DNA of 64,000 nt from Kribbella sp. CA-293567 (GCF_027627575.1 NZ_CP114065.1:682001-746000), one strand, 5' to 3'. Shown: positions 18,464 through 27,868, counted from the stretch's first letter. A program made the numbers and translations. The notes: generated by a model from the letters alone, not told the origin.

Positions 18464-19296
18464 TCCGCGACTACAGCACCGGCGGACGGATCGCGCGGTT
18501 CGCCGGACTCGGGCTCTGCCTGCTGATCACGATCTTCCCGCTGTACTGGATCCTGGTCACGTCGTTCAAGGAACCGGGCACGATCTTCGCCTACCCCCTG
18601 AAGTACTGGCCTTCGGACTGGTCGCTGGCCAACTACCAGGGCCTGTTCGAGCAGTCGAACTTCGCCGTCTTCCTGGGCAACAGCCTGCTGGTGTCGTTCG
18701 TCGCGGCCGCGTTCGCGACGGTGATCTCGCTGCTCGCGGCGTACGTGCTGGCGCGGTTCGAGTTCGTCTCCAAGGGCGCGGTGATGGGAGCCTTCCTGGT
18801 CACCCAGATGATCCCCGGCTTCATCGCGCTCGGCTCGCTCTACATCCTGATGACGAAGCTCTACCTGGTCGACAACCGGTGGGGCCTGATCCTGGTGTAC
18901 GTCGCGGTCTCGATCCCGCTCTGCACGGTGATGCTGCGTGGCTTCTTCGAGAACGTGCCGGCCTCGCTGGAGGAGGCGGCGATGGTGGACGGCTGCTCGC
19001 GGCTCTCGGCGCTCTTCCGGGTGCTGGTGCCGGTGATGACGCCGGGGATCGCCGCGTCGTTCATCTTCAACTTCGTGAACTGCTGGAACGAACTGTTCCT
19101 GTCGGTCACGCTGATGAACAGCGACAGCAACAAGACCGTCCCGGCCGCGCTGAACGGCTTCATCAGCAGCTACAACATCGACTGGGGGTCGATGTCGGCC
19201 GCCGCGGTGCTGTCGATCGTGCCGACGATGGTGCTGTTCGCCTTCGCCAGCCGCTACATCGTGGAGGGCCTGACCGCGGGCGCCGTCAAGGAGTGA
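18460..19296 (+). CDS. Sugar ABC transporter permease, MalG/UgpE type
   Basis: The 278-residue protein has six membrane helices and the EAA loop SLEEAAMVDGCSRLSALFRVLVPV. It is the second half of the membrane channel. The operon ends here without an ATPase gene; in actinobacteria a shared MsiK-type ATPase encoded elsewhere usually powers such importers. The convergent HAD gene begins five bases after its stop. Confidence 0.92.
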   Translation: MIRDYSTGGRIARFAGLGLCLLITIFPLYWILVTSFKEPGTIFAYPLKYWPSDWSLANYQGLFEQSNFAVFLGNSLLVSFVAAAFATVISLLAAYVLARFEFVSKGAVMGAFLVTQMIPGFIALGSLYILMTKLYLVDNRWGLILVYVAVSIPLCTVMLRGFFENVPASLEEAAMVDGCSRLSALFRVLVPVMTPGIAASFIFNFVNCWNELFLSVTLMNSDSNKTVPAALNGFISSYNIDWGSMSAAAVLSIVPTMVLFAFASRYIVEGLTAGAVKE

Positions 19297-19300
19297 AGAG

Positions 19301-19957
19301 CTAGTCCTGTAGGGAAAAAAGGAAAGAAGCTAGATCCCAGACCCGCCACCGCCGCGGTGCGACGACCTCGTACTGCGCGGTGCCGGGCGCGGGCTCGCCG
19401 CCGACCAGGATCGTCGCCATGCCGAGCTGCTCCGGCACGGTCAGGTTCCGCTCCAGATCCTCGAACATCACCGCCCGGGTGGGATCGATCGAGAAGCGCT
19501 CCAGGAACCGTTCGTAGCTGCCGGGATGCGGCTTGGGCACCAGGCCGGCCGCGAGGATGTCGAAGACGCCGTCGAACTCCGCGGTCAGGCCGAGCCGGTC
19601 GAGCGCCTGCTCCGCGTGGTAGCCGGAGGCGTTGGTGTAGACGAACTTCCGGCCGGGGAGGGCCGCGATCGCGTCGACCAGCACCGGGTCGGTTCGCAGT
19701 ACGGAGAAGTCGAGGCGGTGCTCGAACGACAGGTAGTCGGCCGGGTCGACACCGTGCAGGTTCATCAGGCCACGCAGCGTCGTACCGTGGGCGGCGATCA
19801 GTTCGGCCTGTTTGCGGCGGGCGCCGGCTTCGTCGACCCCGAAGAACGCGATCAGGTAGTCGCGGATGCCGTCGCCGATCTGGGCGGACAGCCCGGTGCT
19901 CGGTGGATAGAGCGTGTCGTCGAGATCCAGCACCCAGGTGTCGACATCGGCGAGCAT
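19301..19957 (-). CDS. HAD-superfamily hydrolase, pyrimidine 5'-nucleotidase (Sdt1/Phm8) type
   Basis: The 218-residue protein has the HAD motifs: DLDDTLYPP (nucleophile Asp and acid/base Asp), VYTNASGYH (motif II Thr), Lys in KPHPGSYE, and MFEDLERNL (motif IV). The early LYPPSTGLSAQIGDGIRDYL cap segment is typical of the Sdt1/Phm8 branch, which dephosphorylates pyrimidine nucleotides and similar substrates. Start ATG 19957 was chosen because MLADVDTWVLDLDDTLYP is the family N-terminus. Substrate unproven. Confidence 0.85.
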   Translation of the reverse strand: MLADVDTWVLDLDDTLYPPSTGLSAQIGDGIRDYLIAFFGVDEAGARRKQAELIAAHGTTLRGLMNLHGVDPADYLSFEHRLDFSVLRTDPVLVDAIAALPGRKFVYTNASGYHAEQALDRLGLTAEFDGVFDILAAGLVPKPHPGSYERFLERFSIDPTRAVMFEDLERNLTVPEQLGMATILVGGEPAPGTAQYEVVAPRRWRVWDLASFLFSLQD

Positions 19958-20009
19958 CTGCCCAGAGTAGTGACAGACTGGCCACGTCATCGACGGGAGG
20001 AACGAAGCT

Positions 20010-20777
20010 GTGGCGACCGCGCTCATCACTGGACCCACCGCGGGCATCGGGCGGGCCTTCGCGGACAAGCTCGCGATCGAGGGTTACGACCTGGTGCTGG
20101 TGGCGCGCGACGAGGCGCGGCTGAACGAGGTCGCCGCCGAGATCACCGCGCTGCACGGTGTCGCTTGCGAGGTTCTGCCGGCCGATCTGACCGATCCCGG
20201 TCAGCTGGCCGTCGTCGAGGAACGGTTCCGGTCCGGGCCGATCGAAGTACTGGTGAACAACGCCGGTTTCGGGCAGAAGAAGCCGTTCTGGGCGAATCCG
20301 GTCGAGGTCGAGGAGAAGCAGTTCGACCTGCTGGTCCGGGTCGTCCTGCGGCTGACGCACGCCGCGGTGCTGCCGATGATCGAGCGCGGCTCCGGTGCGA
20401 TCGTGAACGTCTCGTCGATCGCCGGTTTCCTGCAGCGCGGCAGCTACAGCGCGCACAAGTCCTGGGTGACGAACTTCTCCGCCGGTCTCGCGATCGAACT
20501 GCACTCCCGCGGCGTCGCCGTGATGGCGCTCTGCCCGGGATTCGTGCACACCGAGTTCCACGAGCGGATGCAGATGGACAAGACCATCGTGCCGTCGTTC
20601 ATGTGGCTGGATGCCGCGGAACTGGTCGACGCGGCCTGGGCCGACCTGATGCGCGGCAAGTCGATCTCGATCCCGTCCTGGCGCTACAAGGTGATCGCCG
20701 CGGGCGCCCGCTACATCCCCCGCACCCTGATCGCCCGGCTGTCCACCGTCGGCCTGGACGGCCGCCGCCGCGCCTGA
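20010..20777 (+). CDS. Short-chain dehydrogenase/reductase
   Basis: The 255-residue Rossmann protein has a slightly unusual cofactor loop ITGPTAGIGRAFA (GPTxGIG where GASxGIG is common), VNNAGFG, catalytic Ser in VNVSSIAGF and Tyr146-x3-Lys150 in YSAHK. The LVLVARDEARLNEVA segment after strand beta2 suggests NADP(H) preference. Overall it resembles the DltE/KR-like SDRs acting on lipids or ketones. GTG start with GGGAGG nine bases upstream. Confidence 0.88.
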   Translation: MATALITGPTAGIGRAFADKLAIEGYDLVLVARDEARLNEVAAEITALHGVACEVLPADLTDPGQLAVVEERFRSGPIEVLVNNAGFGQKKPFWANPVEVEEKQFDLLVRVVLRLTHAAVLPMIERGSGAIVNVSSIAGFLQRGSYSAHKSWVTNFSAGLAIELHSRGVAVMALCPGFVHTEFHERMQMDKTIVPSFMWLDAAELVDAAWADLMRGKSISIPSWRYKVIAAGARYIPRTLIARLSTVGLDGRRRA

Positions 20778-20861
20778 ACCGGCAGATCCCCCGGCAACCG
20801 ATCGGTTCTCGCTAGCGTCCATCTCAGCAACGGAACCATCGGCGAGAAGGTTGGTCGGAAG

Positions 20862-21683
20862 ATGTCCGCACGGGGATATGCGCAGCTGGCCGCGGTGGCC
20901 ATGGTGTCGGCGAGTCTGCTGTTGGTGGCCTGCGGCAACGATGCGGAGCCGGCTGGAGGCGGTGGGGCCGGTACGCCGAGCGCTGGTGCGCCTAGTTCTG
21001 GTGCGCCGAGTCCTGGTGCACCGAGTGCCGGTACGCCCAGCGCAGGCACTCCGAGCGCAGGCGTGACGCCGAGCGGTAAGCCGACCCCGGAACGCAGCGG
21101 CGGCCCGGTCAACACCCCGGCCAAGCCGCCCGTCCCCACGCCGTCACCCGGCAAGCCGGCCAAGCTGACCACCGCGATGCTGCTCACCGGCCCCGAGGTC
21201 GCCAAGGCCGACCCGAACCGCGGCTGGACCGCCACCAGCGGCACCGCCAGCACCCCGATCTGCGGCCGCGCCTCCACCCGCGGCGACAACCCGCTCGGCA
21301 GCCTGAACCGCAACTTCACCACCGACCTCGACGCCTCCGGCGGCCAATGGCTCACCCGGTACGCCGACGCCAAGGCCGCGCGGGCGGCGTACGACCAGAT
21401 CCTGAAGACCATCAAGTCCTGCAAGGCCGCCCTCCCGGCCCCCACCCACGCCCGCAAACTCACCGAGAACCGCGCCCTCCCCCTCGGCGACGCCACCCGA
21501 ATCATCCGCTGGTACGACTACCCCCTGCCCTCCGACCCCGGCAGTGAGGACGGCGGCTTCCCCTACGCGATCACCCTGAAGAACAACGTGATCAGCGTCC
21601 TCGCCTTCGGCGAAATGGGCAAAGGCATCAAACCCGCCAACTTCGAACGCCTCGCCCGCACAGCCGTCGCCCGGCTCGGCTGA
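20862..21683 (+). CDS. Secreted lipoprotein with Gly-Ala/Thr-Pro-Ser repeat linker
   Basis: The 273-residue protein has a lipoprotein signal (LLLVACGN, Cys24), a low-complexity Gly/Pro/Ser/Thr linker of about 75 residues containing six 5-residue repeats, and a compact C-terminal domain of about 170 residues with two Cys (ICGRAST and IKSCKAAL) that may form a disulfide. The linker would hold the domain away from the membrane in the cell wall. The C-terminal domain recalls PknH-sensor-like extracellular domains of actinobacteria, but I am not confident of that. TAGCGT at 20813-20818 could be a -10 box. Monocistronic. Confidence 0.75.
   Translation: MSARGYAQLAAVAMVSASLLLVACGNDAEPAGGGGAGTPSAGAPSSGAPSPGAPSAGTPSAGTPSAGVTPSGKPTPERSGGPVNTPAKPPVPTPSPGKPAKLTTAMLLTGPEVAKADPNRGWTATSGTASTPICGRASTRGDNPLGSLNRNFTTDLDASGGQWLTRYADAKAARAAYDQILKTIKSCKAALPAPTHARKLTENRALPLGDATRIIRWYDYPLPSDPGSEDGGFPYAITLKNNVISVLAFGEMGKGIKPANFERLARTAVARLG
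20970..21059 (+). repeat. 15-bp coding minisatellite (6 units)
   Basis: Six in-frame 15-bp units encode G[T/A]PS[A/S/P] at residues 37-66 of the lipoprotein. The unit copies differ mainly at third codon positions, so the array is old or selected at protein level. Copy number may vary between strains. Confidence 0.8.
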
Positions 21684-21694
21684 CGGAGTACTGA

Positions 21695-22555
21695 CTAGCT
21701 CAGCAGTTTGGTGATGGTTTCGGCGATCGGGGTGGTGGGGCGGCCGATCAGGCGGGAGAGGTCGCCGGGGGTGGCGCTGAGGGCGCCTGCGCTGGTGTTG
21801 GTGTCGATGTCGGCGAGGACCGCGGCGAAGCCTTCGGGGATGCCGGCGGCGATGAGGCCGGCCAAGGCTTCCTGATGGGTGAGGGAGCGGTGGACGACGG
21901 GCTTGCCGGTCTGGCGGGTGAGTTCGGCGGCGAACTCGGGGAAGCTCCAGGCGTGGTCGCCGCCGAGGTTGTAGGCCTGGTTGAGGTGGCCGTCGGTGGT
22001 CAGTACGACGGCAGCCGCGGCCGCGTAGTCCTCGCGGGTGGCGGTGGCGAGACGGGCGTCCGCGGTCGCGCCGTTGACGATGGCGCCGCTCTCGACAGCG
22101 GCGGGTAGATCGTTGACCGCGATCTCGGAGTACCAGTTGTTGCGCAGGAAGGTGTAGGGGAGACCGGAGTCGAGGATGAGCTTCTCGGTGGCGTGGTGGT
22201 CCGCGCCGAGCAGCATCGCGTTCGCCGGGCCGCCGAAGATGCCGGTGTAGGCGAGCTGGGCGACGCCGGCTGCCTTGGCTGCTTCGATCACCACGGTGTG
22301 CTGGGGGACGCGGCGGCCGGGCTCGCTGCCGGAGATCAGCAGGACGCGGTCGCCGGCGGTGAAGACGTCGTCGAAGGAGGCCGGCTGGTCGTAGTCGGCG
22401 ACGGCGATCCTGATTCCCTGAGCGGCCAGGTCGGCGGCCTTCTCCTTGCTCCGGGCAACGGCGGTGACGCCGTCGGCGGGCACCCCGGCGGCCAGCAGGT
22501 CGGCGATGACGAGGCGGCCGAGCTGGCCGGTGGCGCCGGTGATGACGATGCTCAT
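21695..22555 (-). CDS. NmrA-like NAD(P)H-binding oxidoreductase (QorB/YtfG type)
   Basis: The 286-residue atypical SDR has GATGQLGR at residues 7-14 for NAD(P) binding, then DYDQPASFDDVF, LLISGSEPGRR and the substrate-domain motif LRNNWYSE. This pattern is that of E. coli YtfG/QorB, an NADPH-quinone oxidoreductase. It is divergently transcribed from an HxlR regulator, the same arrangement as ytfG/ytfH, which strengthens the call. The regulator presumably senses an electrophile or quinone and de-represses this gene through the palindrome between them. Confidence 0.88.
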   Translation of the reverse strand: MSIVITGATGQLGRLVIADLLAAGVPADGVTAVARSKEKAADLAAQGIRIAVADYDQPASFDDVFTAGDRVLLISGSEPGRRVPQHTVVIEAAKAAGVAQLAYTGIFGGPANAMLLGADHHATEKLILDSGLPYTFLRNNWYSEIAVNDLPAAVESGAIVNGATADARLATATREDYAAAAAVVLTTDGHLNQAYNLGGDHAWSFPEFAAELTRQTGKPVVHRSLTHQEALAGLIAAGIPEGFAAVLADIDTNTSAGALSATPGDLSRLIGRPTTPIAETITKLLS

Positions 22556-22604
22556 GGTGGTTCGCTTTCCGGTAGTTGAAGTGGTGATGACACTAACTTT
22601 ACGA

Positions 22605-22631
22605 TGGGTACTACCTGCACAGAAGTACCCA
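22605..22631. promoter_or_regulatory. Palindromic operator between the oxidoreductase and HxlR genes
   Basis: Perfect 8-bp arms TGGGTACT (22605-22612) and AGTACCCA (22624-22631) are separated by 11 bases. A further half-site GGTACT follows nearby. GTAC-containing inverted repeats in this position are known for HxlR-type regulators, so this is the likely binding site controlling both divergent genes. Confidence 0.7.
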
Positions 22632-22676
22632 CTTTGAAGTAAGGTACTGAACTTCGAGTAAGCAAAGGCGGCTGTG

Positions 22677-23045
22677 ATGACCGAGACCCTCGCGCCCGAC
22701 GTGAACCGGGTGAACTGCCCTTCCCGGCAGATTCTCGAGCACGTGACCAGCCGCTGGGGGGTGCTGGTGCTCGCCGCGCTGCTGGATCGCTCCTTCCGGT
22801 TCAGCGAACTGCGCCGCCATGTCGGTGGGGTGAGCGAGAAGATGCTCGCCCAGACGCTGCAGGCGCTGGAGCGCGATGGTTTCGTCCATCGCGAGGCTCA
22901 GCCGGTCATCCCGCCTCGCGTCGACTACTCGCTCACACCGCTGGGGCACGACGTCGCTGCCCAGGTCCAGGCGCTGGCTCACTGGGTCGAGTCGAAGGTT
23001 CCCGAGGTGCAAGAAGCCAACACGTCGTACGACGCTCGCTCCTGA
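22677..23045 (+). CDS. HxlR-family transcriptional regulator
   Basis: The 122-residue winged-helix protein has the HxlR core NCPSRQILEHVTSRWGVLVLAALLDRSFRFSELRRHV and VSEKMLAQTLQALERDGFVHRE. Cys in VNCPSR is the conserved redox/electrophile-reactive Cys of YodB/QorR-type members, so sensing of quinones or oxidants is plausible. ATG at 22677 is preferred to the adjacent GTG. It shares a divergent control region with the QorB-like oxidoreductase. Its stop is only six bases before the first of the four STAND genes, so read-through transcription into that array is possible. Confidence 0.9.
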   Translation: MTETLAPDVNRVNCPSRQILEHVTSRWGVLVLAALLDRSFRFSELRRHVGGVSEKMLAQTLQALERDGFVHREAQPVIPPRVDYSLTPLGHDVAAQVQALAHWVESKVPEVQEANTSYDARS

Positions 23046-23051
23046 GCCGGC

Positions 23052-25427
23052 ATGCCCACCGCCCCGGCTGCTGACGTCGCCCACCTGCTCCAACGTTTCC
23101 GCGCCCGCTCCGGCCTGACTCAGGAAGCACTCGCCGGCGCCACCGGCCTGAGCGTCGAATCCATCGGCGCCCTCGAATGCGGCCGTCGACGCCATCCACG
23201 CCCCGGCACGATCGAGGCCTTGGCCGGCGCGCTGGCCCTCTCGCCGACCGAGTCGCAACTCTTCGCTCAAGCCGCGCGCCGCCCTGTGGTTGGCAGACCT
23301 TGCCTCCCCGCGCCCATCGCCGACTTCACCGGCCGGGATGCCCAGCTGGACGGTCTCGTCGAGCTCCTACGTTCCCCGTACGCCGCCGCGCCGGGCGTCG
23401 TCATCTCGGCGATCGGTGGCATGGGTGGCGTCGGCAAGACCGCCCTCGCGATCCAGGCCGGGCATCGGGTCGCCGACGAGTTCCCGGATGGTCAGCTCTA
23501 CGTCAACCTCCGTGGTGGTGGCGAGGAGCCGCTCAGTACGGCGGATGCGCTCGGCGCGTTGCTGCAGGCGCTCGGCGTACCGCGTGGGGGCGAGTCGGGC
23601 GACCTGGAGGTGGCGGCAGCGCGGTACCGGTCGGCGCTGGCCGGGCGGCGAGTCCTGGTGCTGCTGGATGACGCGGTGAGCGCGGAGCAGGTCAGGCTGT
23701 TGCTGCCCGGTACGCCGGGAGTGGCCGTGGTGATCACCAGTCGGCAGCAGTTGTCCACCCTGCCTGGTCTGCGGCGGATCGCGCTCGACGTACTGACCGA
23801 GGTCGAGGCGTTGCGGCTGCTGGGGGAGATCTCTGGGCACGAGCGCGTCGCTGCGGAGCCCGAAGCCGCGCGCGAGGTGGTTCGACGGTGCGGATACTTG
23901 CCATTGGCAATCAGAATTGCCGGGCAGGCGGCGCGAGGGCCGAAAGGGCTTGCAAGGGTTGTCGAACTGCTGTCGGCGGAGGATGGGCGACGGGAGCTGC
24001 TGACCGGTCCAGGCGCGGGCGTGGGGCGAAGCGTTCTGGTCTCGCTGGATCAGTTGGCGCGTGATCGTCGGGACGGCGATGCGGTCGCGGCGGAGGCCTT
24101 CCCACGGTTGAGTTTGTTCGACGGTGACCACTTTCCGTTGCGTGCGGCCGCCGAAGTACTCGGGCAGCCGTCGGACGAGACGGAGGCGCTGCTCGAGCGG
24201 CTCGTCGACATTCATCTGCTGGAGACGCCTGCGCCGCAGCAGTACCGGATGCACGACCTGGTCCGCGATGTCGGTCGGGCATTGGCGCGTGAGCGGCTCA
24301 CGGGTGCCGCCCTGGCCGAATTCCGTACCCGCGAGCTGAACTGCTATCTCGCGATGCTGTGGCGACTGGACGAGCTCGCGGGATATCCCGACGTCTACGG
24401 CTCACGAGGCGCGCAGCCGTGGTCGGCCGGCGCGGAAGACGTGACGGATCAGGCCGAGGCCGTCAGTTGGCTCCACGACGAGCTGCCCAATCAGCTCCGG
24501 CTGGTACGGATGGCGGCGGCCGGTGATCGGTCCGATCAGCTCACGGCGGTTCGGATGGCGCTCGGTATGCCGCGGATCGCCGGTGCGCTGATGCAGCACG
24601 GCGAAGCCCACGAGGCGATGGCCGCGGTCGTCGACCTTCCGCTCGAACTCGACCCGCGCCTCGACGTGGGGCGGCAGTACCAAATGGGATTCCTGGACGG
24701 CTTCCTCAGCCGCTACGAGACCGCCGTACGCCGGCATCTGCAGGTGCTGCCGCTCGCCCGCTCGCTGAACGAACCGGTTCCGCTGGCGATCTGCCTGATC
24801 GATCTGGGCTACGAACTCGGCCGCCTGGACCGCGCGGCCGAAGGACTCCCGTACGCCGAGGAGGGGCTGATCGTTGTCGAGAGCAACAACATCGACCGCT
24901 TCGAGGTCGGCGCCAACGTCGGCGTCGGCTCCCTGGCCGGCCGCCTCGGCGACCACGACCGCCAACGCTCGGCCTTCGACCGGGCCATTGCCCTGATGCC
25001 GTCCCGCAGCAACCCCGGGCAGATCGCGGTCCACCACTCGATGATCGGCCGCTCGTACCGCGACTCCGGCGACCACCAGGCCTCACTGAAAATCCTGACC
25101 GCGGCCCTGACCTACGCCAGAAGCGGCGGCCTGGAAGCAGCCGAAGCCGACATGCTCCGCGAACTCGGCCACACCTACATCGAGCTGGACGACTTCACCA
25201 AGGCCCACGAGACGCTGACCGAAGGCCTCGCGATCGCCCTCCGCTTCCCCGCCGAACAACGCGAACCAACCCTCCGCCACCACCTCGGCCGAGCCCTCTC
25301 CGGCCTCGGCCGCCTCCCCGAAGCCCACGCCCAGTGGCACCAGGCCCTCACGCAGTACCAACGAGTCGCCGACCCGCGAGCCGACGAAATCCAAGCCCTG
25401 CTGAACGCTTCGCCCCCGGCCGGCTAG
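23052..25427 (+). CDS. XRE-NB-ARC-TPR STAND regulator, array copy 1
   Basis: The 791-residue protein has an XRE helix-turn-helix at about 8-70 (FRARSGLTQEALAGATGLSVESI). The NB-ARC NTPase module has Walker A GGMGGVGKT (122-130), Walker B VLVLLDDA (201-208), ITSRQQL, the GYLPLAIRIAG motif (281-291) and an MHD motif (YRMHDLVRDVG, 400-402) in the winged helix. About 300 residues of TPR-like helices end the protein (DLGYELGRLDRAAEGLPYAEEGL and similar). Such STAND proteins oligomerise on ligand binding and either activate transcription or act in defence. No SARP/BTAD domain is present. It begins six bases after the HxlR stop, with no good ribosome binding site. Confidence 0.85.
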   Translation: MPTAPAADVAHLLQRFRARSGLTQEALAGATGLSVESIGALECGRRRHPRPGTIEALAGALALSPTESQLFAQAARRPVVGRPCLPAPIADFTGRDAQLDGLVELLRSPYAAAPGVVISAIGGMGGVGKTALAIQAGHRVADEFPDGQLYVNLRGGGEEPLSTADALGALLQALGVPRGGESGDLEVAAARYRSALAGRRVLVLLDDAVSAEQVRLLLPGTPGVAVVITSRQQLSTLPGLRRIALDVLTEVEALRLLGEISGHERVAAEPEAAREVVRRCGYLPLAIRIAGQAARGPKGLARVVELLSAEDGRRELLTGPGAGVGRSVLVSLDQLARDRRDGDAVAAEAFPRLSLFDGDHFPLRAAAEVLGQPSDETEALLERLVDIHLLETPAPQQYRMHDLVRDVGRALARERLTGAALAEFRTRELNCYLAMLWRLDELAGYPDVYGSRGAQPWSAGAEDVTDQAEAVSWLHDELPNQLRLVRMAAAGDRSDQLTAVRMALGMPRIAGALMQHGEAHEAMAAVVDLPLELDPRLDVGRQYQMGFLDGFLSRYETAVRRHLQVLPLARSLNEPVPLAICLIDLGYELGRLDRAAEGLPYAEEGLIVVESNNIDRFEVGANVGVGSLAGRLGDHDRQRSAFDRAIALMPSRSNPGQIAVHHSMIGRSYRDSGDHQASLKILTAALTYARSGGLEAAEADMLRELGHTYIELDDFTKAHETLTEGLAIALRFPAEQREPTLRHHLGRALSGLGRLPEAHAQWHQALTQYQRVADPRADEIQALLNASPPAG

Positions 25428-25486
25428 CCCCGTCCCGGCTATCTTGATCGCAAAGGCATCCGCCCCCGAAGCCTGGAGCCACCCAC

Positions 25487-27868
25487 ATGCCCGCCCCACA
25501 TTCCGACGTAGCTCGGCTACTACGCCACTTCCGAACCCGCGCGGGCCTCACCCAAGAAGCCCTCGCCGAGGCGGCGGGCTTGAGCGCAGAGGCGGTCAGG
25601 GCGATTGAAGGAGGGCGTAGGCGTCATCCTCGGCCGACCACGATCGATGGACTTGCCAAGGCTCTCGACCTCACGGAAGCCGACTCGCGACTTTTCGAAC
25701 GAGTCGCGAGTCGTCCGGAAGCGGGCACCCTCCAGCTCCCTCCGCCCATCGCTGATTTCACTGGCCGGTCGAGTCAGTTGGACGAGCTCGTCCAGTTGAT
25801 GCGGTCGCCGTACGCCGCCTCGCCCGGCATCGTCATCTCGGCGATCGGAGGAATGGGCGGGATCGGCAAGACGACGCTAGCGGTTCAAGCCGCTCAGCTG
25901 GTGGCGGCGGAGTTCCCTGACGGGCAGTACTTGGTGAACCTGCGCGGTGGTGGAACCAAGCCGCTCAGCACTGCGGACGCACTTGGCGTGATGCTGCAGG
26001 CGCTCGGAGTACGCCCGACGGGCGAAGCCGGCAATCTGGAGGTGACCGCCGCACGGTACCGGTCGGCCTTGGCGGGCCGACGGGTGCTGTTGTTGCTGGA
26101 CGACGCAGCGAGCGTGGAGCAGGTGCGTCTACTGATGCCCGGTAGTCCGGGCACAGCCGTTGTGATCACCAGTCGACAGCAGTTGGCCGCACTGCCTGGT
26201 ATTCGACGGTTCGACCTCGACGTGATGACGGAGTCGGAGGCATTGCGTCTGCTCGAAGAGGTAGCCGGGCAGTCCCGCGTCGTCGAGGAGTTCGACGCCG
26301 CGAAGGAGATCGTCCGCCGCTGCGGCTACCTGCCACTGGCGATCCGGATCGCAGGCCAGTCCGCCAGGAGCGCAGAAAGCTTGAGGGGTCTGGTCACCCA
26401 GCTCGCGGAGGAGAGCGGCCGAGAAGAGCTGTTGACCGGCTCAGGAGCAGCGGTGAACCGCAGCGTGCTGGTCTCACTCGCTCAGCTCGAACGGAACAGC
26501 CGACCGGATGACGCGGCGGCCGCGAAGGCTATTCCGGTACTGGCACTCTTCGACGGCGATCACTTCCCGCTACGAGTAGCCGCGAAGGTTCTGGACAAGC
26601 CACTCGAAGAGACGGAAGCGCTGCTGGAGCGCCTCGTCGACGTTCATCTCGTGGAGACCATGGCGCCGCAGCTGTACCGGATGCATGACCTCGTCCGCGA
26701 CGTCGGCCGGGTACTCGCTCGGGCCGAGTTCACCGGCTCGCAGCTGACCGACTTCCGCAACCGGGAGAGAGCCTGCTATCTCGCAGTGCTGTGGCGGCTG
26801 GACGAAATCCTTGGTCAGCCGGACATCTATGGCTTGCAGACCGACGCCCGGTGGTCGAGAGGCGCTGAAGACTTGGTCGATCGCCAGGACGTGGCTGATT
26901 GGCTCTGCGATGAACTGCCCAATATGGTCCGGCTGATCTGGACAGCGGCGGCCGGCGATGCTGACGAGCGACTGATGGCAGTACGGATGGCACTCGGCCT
27001 GCCGCGTCTGGCGATGGCAATGGCGCGTTTTGGTGAGGTCTACGCGGCCCTGACGGCCATCGTCGAGATTCCCCTGCCTGTAGACCCACGTCTCGAGACC
27101 GCTCGGCTCTATCAGATGGGTGCCCTGCATCAGGCGTTAGGGCTCTACGAGTTGGCAATTCCCTGGAACCGGAAAGCAGTTGTCCTGGCCAGGGATTTGG
27201 CAGATCCCGTTCAGCTGGTGGCCGGCCTGATCGATCTTGGGTACGGCCTCGGCCGGATCGGACAGGCGGACGAGGGGCTGCCGTATGCGGAGGAGGCGCT
27301 CGTTGTCGTCGAACGCGGTCAGATTCGGCGGTTCGAGGTCGGCGCCAACGTGGCCGTCGGTGCGCTGGCAGGCTGGCTCGGTGATCTGGAGCGACAACGT
27401 ACGGCCTTCGATCGGGCGATGACCCTGATGCCTTCGCGTTCTGCGCTCGGCGGACCGCCGTCGACCGGTCACCGCTCGCTGATCGGTCGCTCCCTGCAGG
27501 AGGCGGGGCAGTACAAGGCGTCCCTGAATGTGTTGACCGGTGCGATGGCAGATGCTCGAGCGGCAAAGCTTGAGATCGCCGAAGCGGATCTGCTCAGAGA
27601 ACTTGGCTGTACCTGGTTGGCGCTCGGCGATTGGCCGAAGGCCTACGAGGTGCTGACATCCGCACTGCAAATCGCCTTGCGATTCCCCAAGGACCACCGC
27701 GAGCCGCCGATACGGCACTATCTCGGACAGGCTTTGGCGGGCCTCGGCCGCCAGACGGAAGCTCGGGCGGAGTGGGAACAAGCGCTGGCGCAGTACCGGC
27801 GGATGGCTGATCCTCGGGCGGAGGAAGTGGTCGGGTTGCTGGCGGGTCTGGAAGCGGAGACCGTATGA
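25487..27868 (+). CDS. XRE-NB-ARC-TPR STAND regulator, array copy 2
   Basis: This 793-residue paralogue of copy 1 has the same domain order: XRE (LTQEALAEAAGLSAEAVRAIEGGRRRHPRP), Walker A GGMGGIGKT (121-129), Walker B VLLLLDDA, GYLPLAIRIAG, MHD (YRMHDLVRDVGR) and TPR repeats ending QYRRMADPRAEEVVGLL. The NTPase core is the best conserved part; the TPR ligand-sensing half differs more. A 59-bp gap from copy 1 contains a GGAG Shine-Dalgarno and TATCTT, a possible -10. Its stop overlaps the start of copy 3 by ATGA. Confidence 0.85.
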   Translation: MPAPHSDVARLLRHFRTRAGLTQEALAEAAGLSAEAVRAIEGGRRRHPRPTTIDGLAKALDLTEADSRLFERVASRPEAGTLQLPPPIADFTGRSSQLDELVQLMRSPYAASPGIVISAIGGMGGIGKTTLAVQAAQLVAAEFPDGQYLVNLRGGGTKPLSTADALGVMLQALGVRPTGEAGNLEVTAARYRSALAGRRVLLLLDDAASVEQVRLLMPGSPGTAVVITSRQQLAALPGIRRFDLDVMTESEALRLLEEVAGQSRVVEEFDAAKEIVRRCGYLPLAIRIAGQSARSAESLRGLVTQLAEESGREELLTGSGAAVNRSVLVSLAQLERNSRPDDAAAAKAIPVLALFDGDHFPLRVAAKVLDKPLEETEALLERLVDVHLVETMAPQLYRMHDLVRDVGRVLARAEFTGSQLTDFRNRERACYLAVLWRLDEILGQPDIYGLQTDARWSRGAEDLVDRQDVADWLCDELPNMVRLIWTAAAGDADERLMAVRMALGLPRLAMAMARFGEVYAALTAIVEIPLPVDPRLETARLYQMGALHQALGLYELAIPWNRKAVVLARDLADPVQLVAGLIDLGYGLGRIGQADEGLPYAEEALVVVERGQIRRFEVGANVAVGALAGWLGDLERQRTAFDRAMTLMPSRSALGGPPSTGHRSLIGRSLQEAGQYKASLNVLTGAMADARAAKLEIAEADLLRELGCTWLALGDWPKAYEVLTSALQIALRFPKDHREPPIRHYLGQALAGLGRQTEARAEWEQALAQYRRMADPRAEEVVGLLAGLEAETV

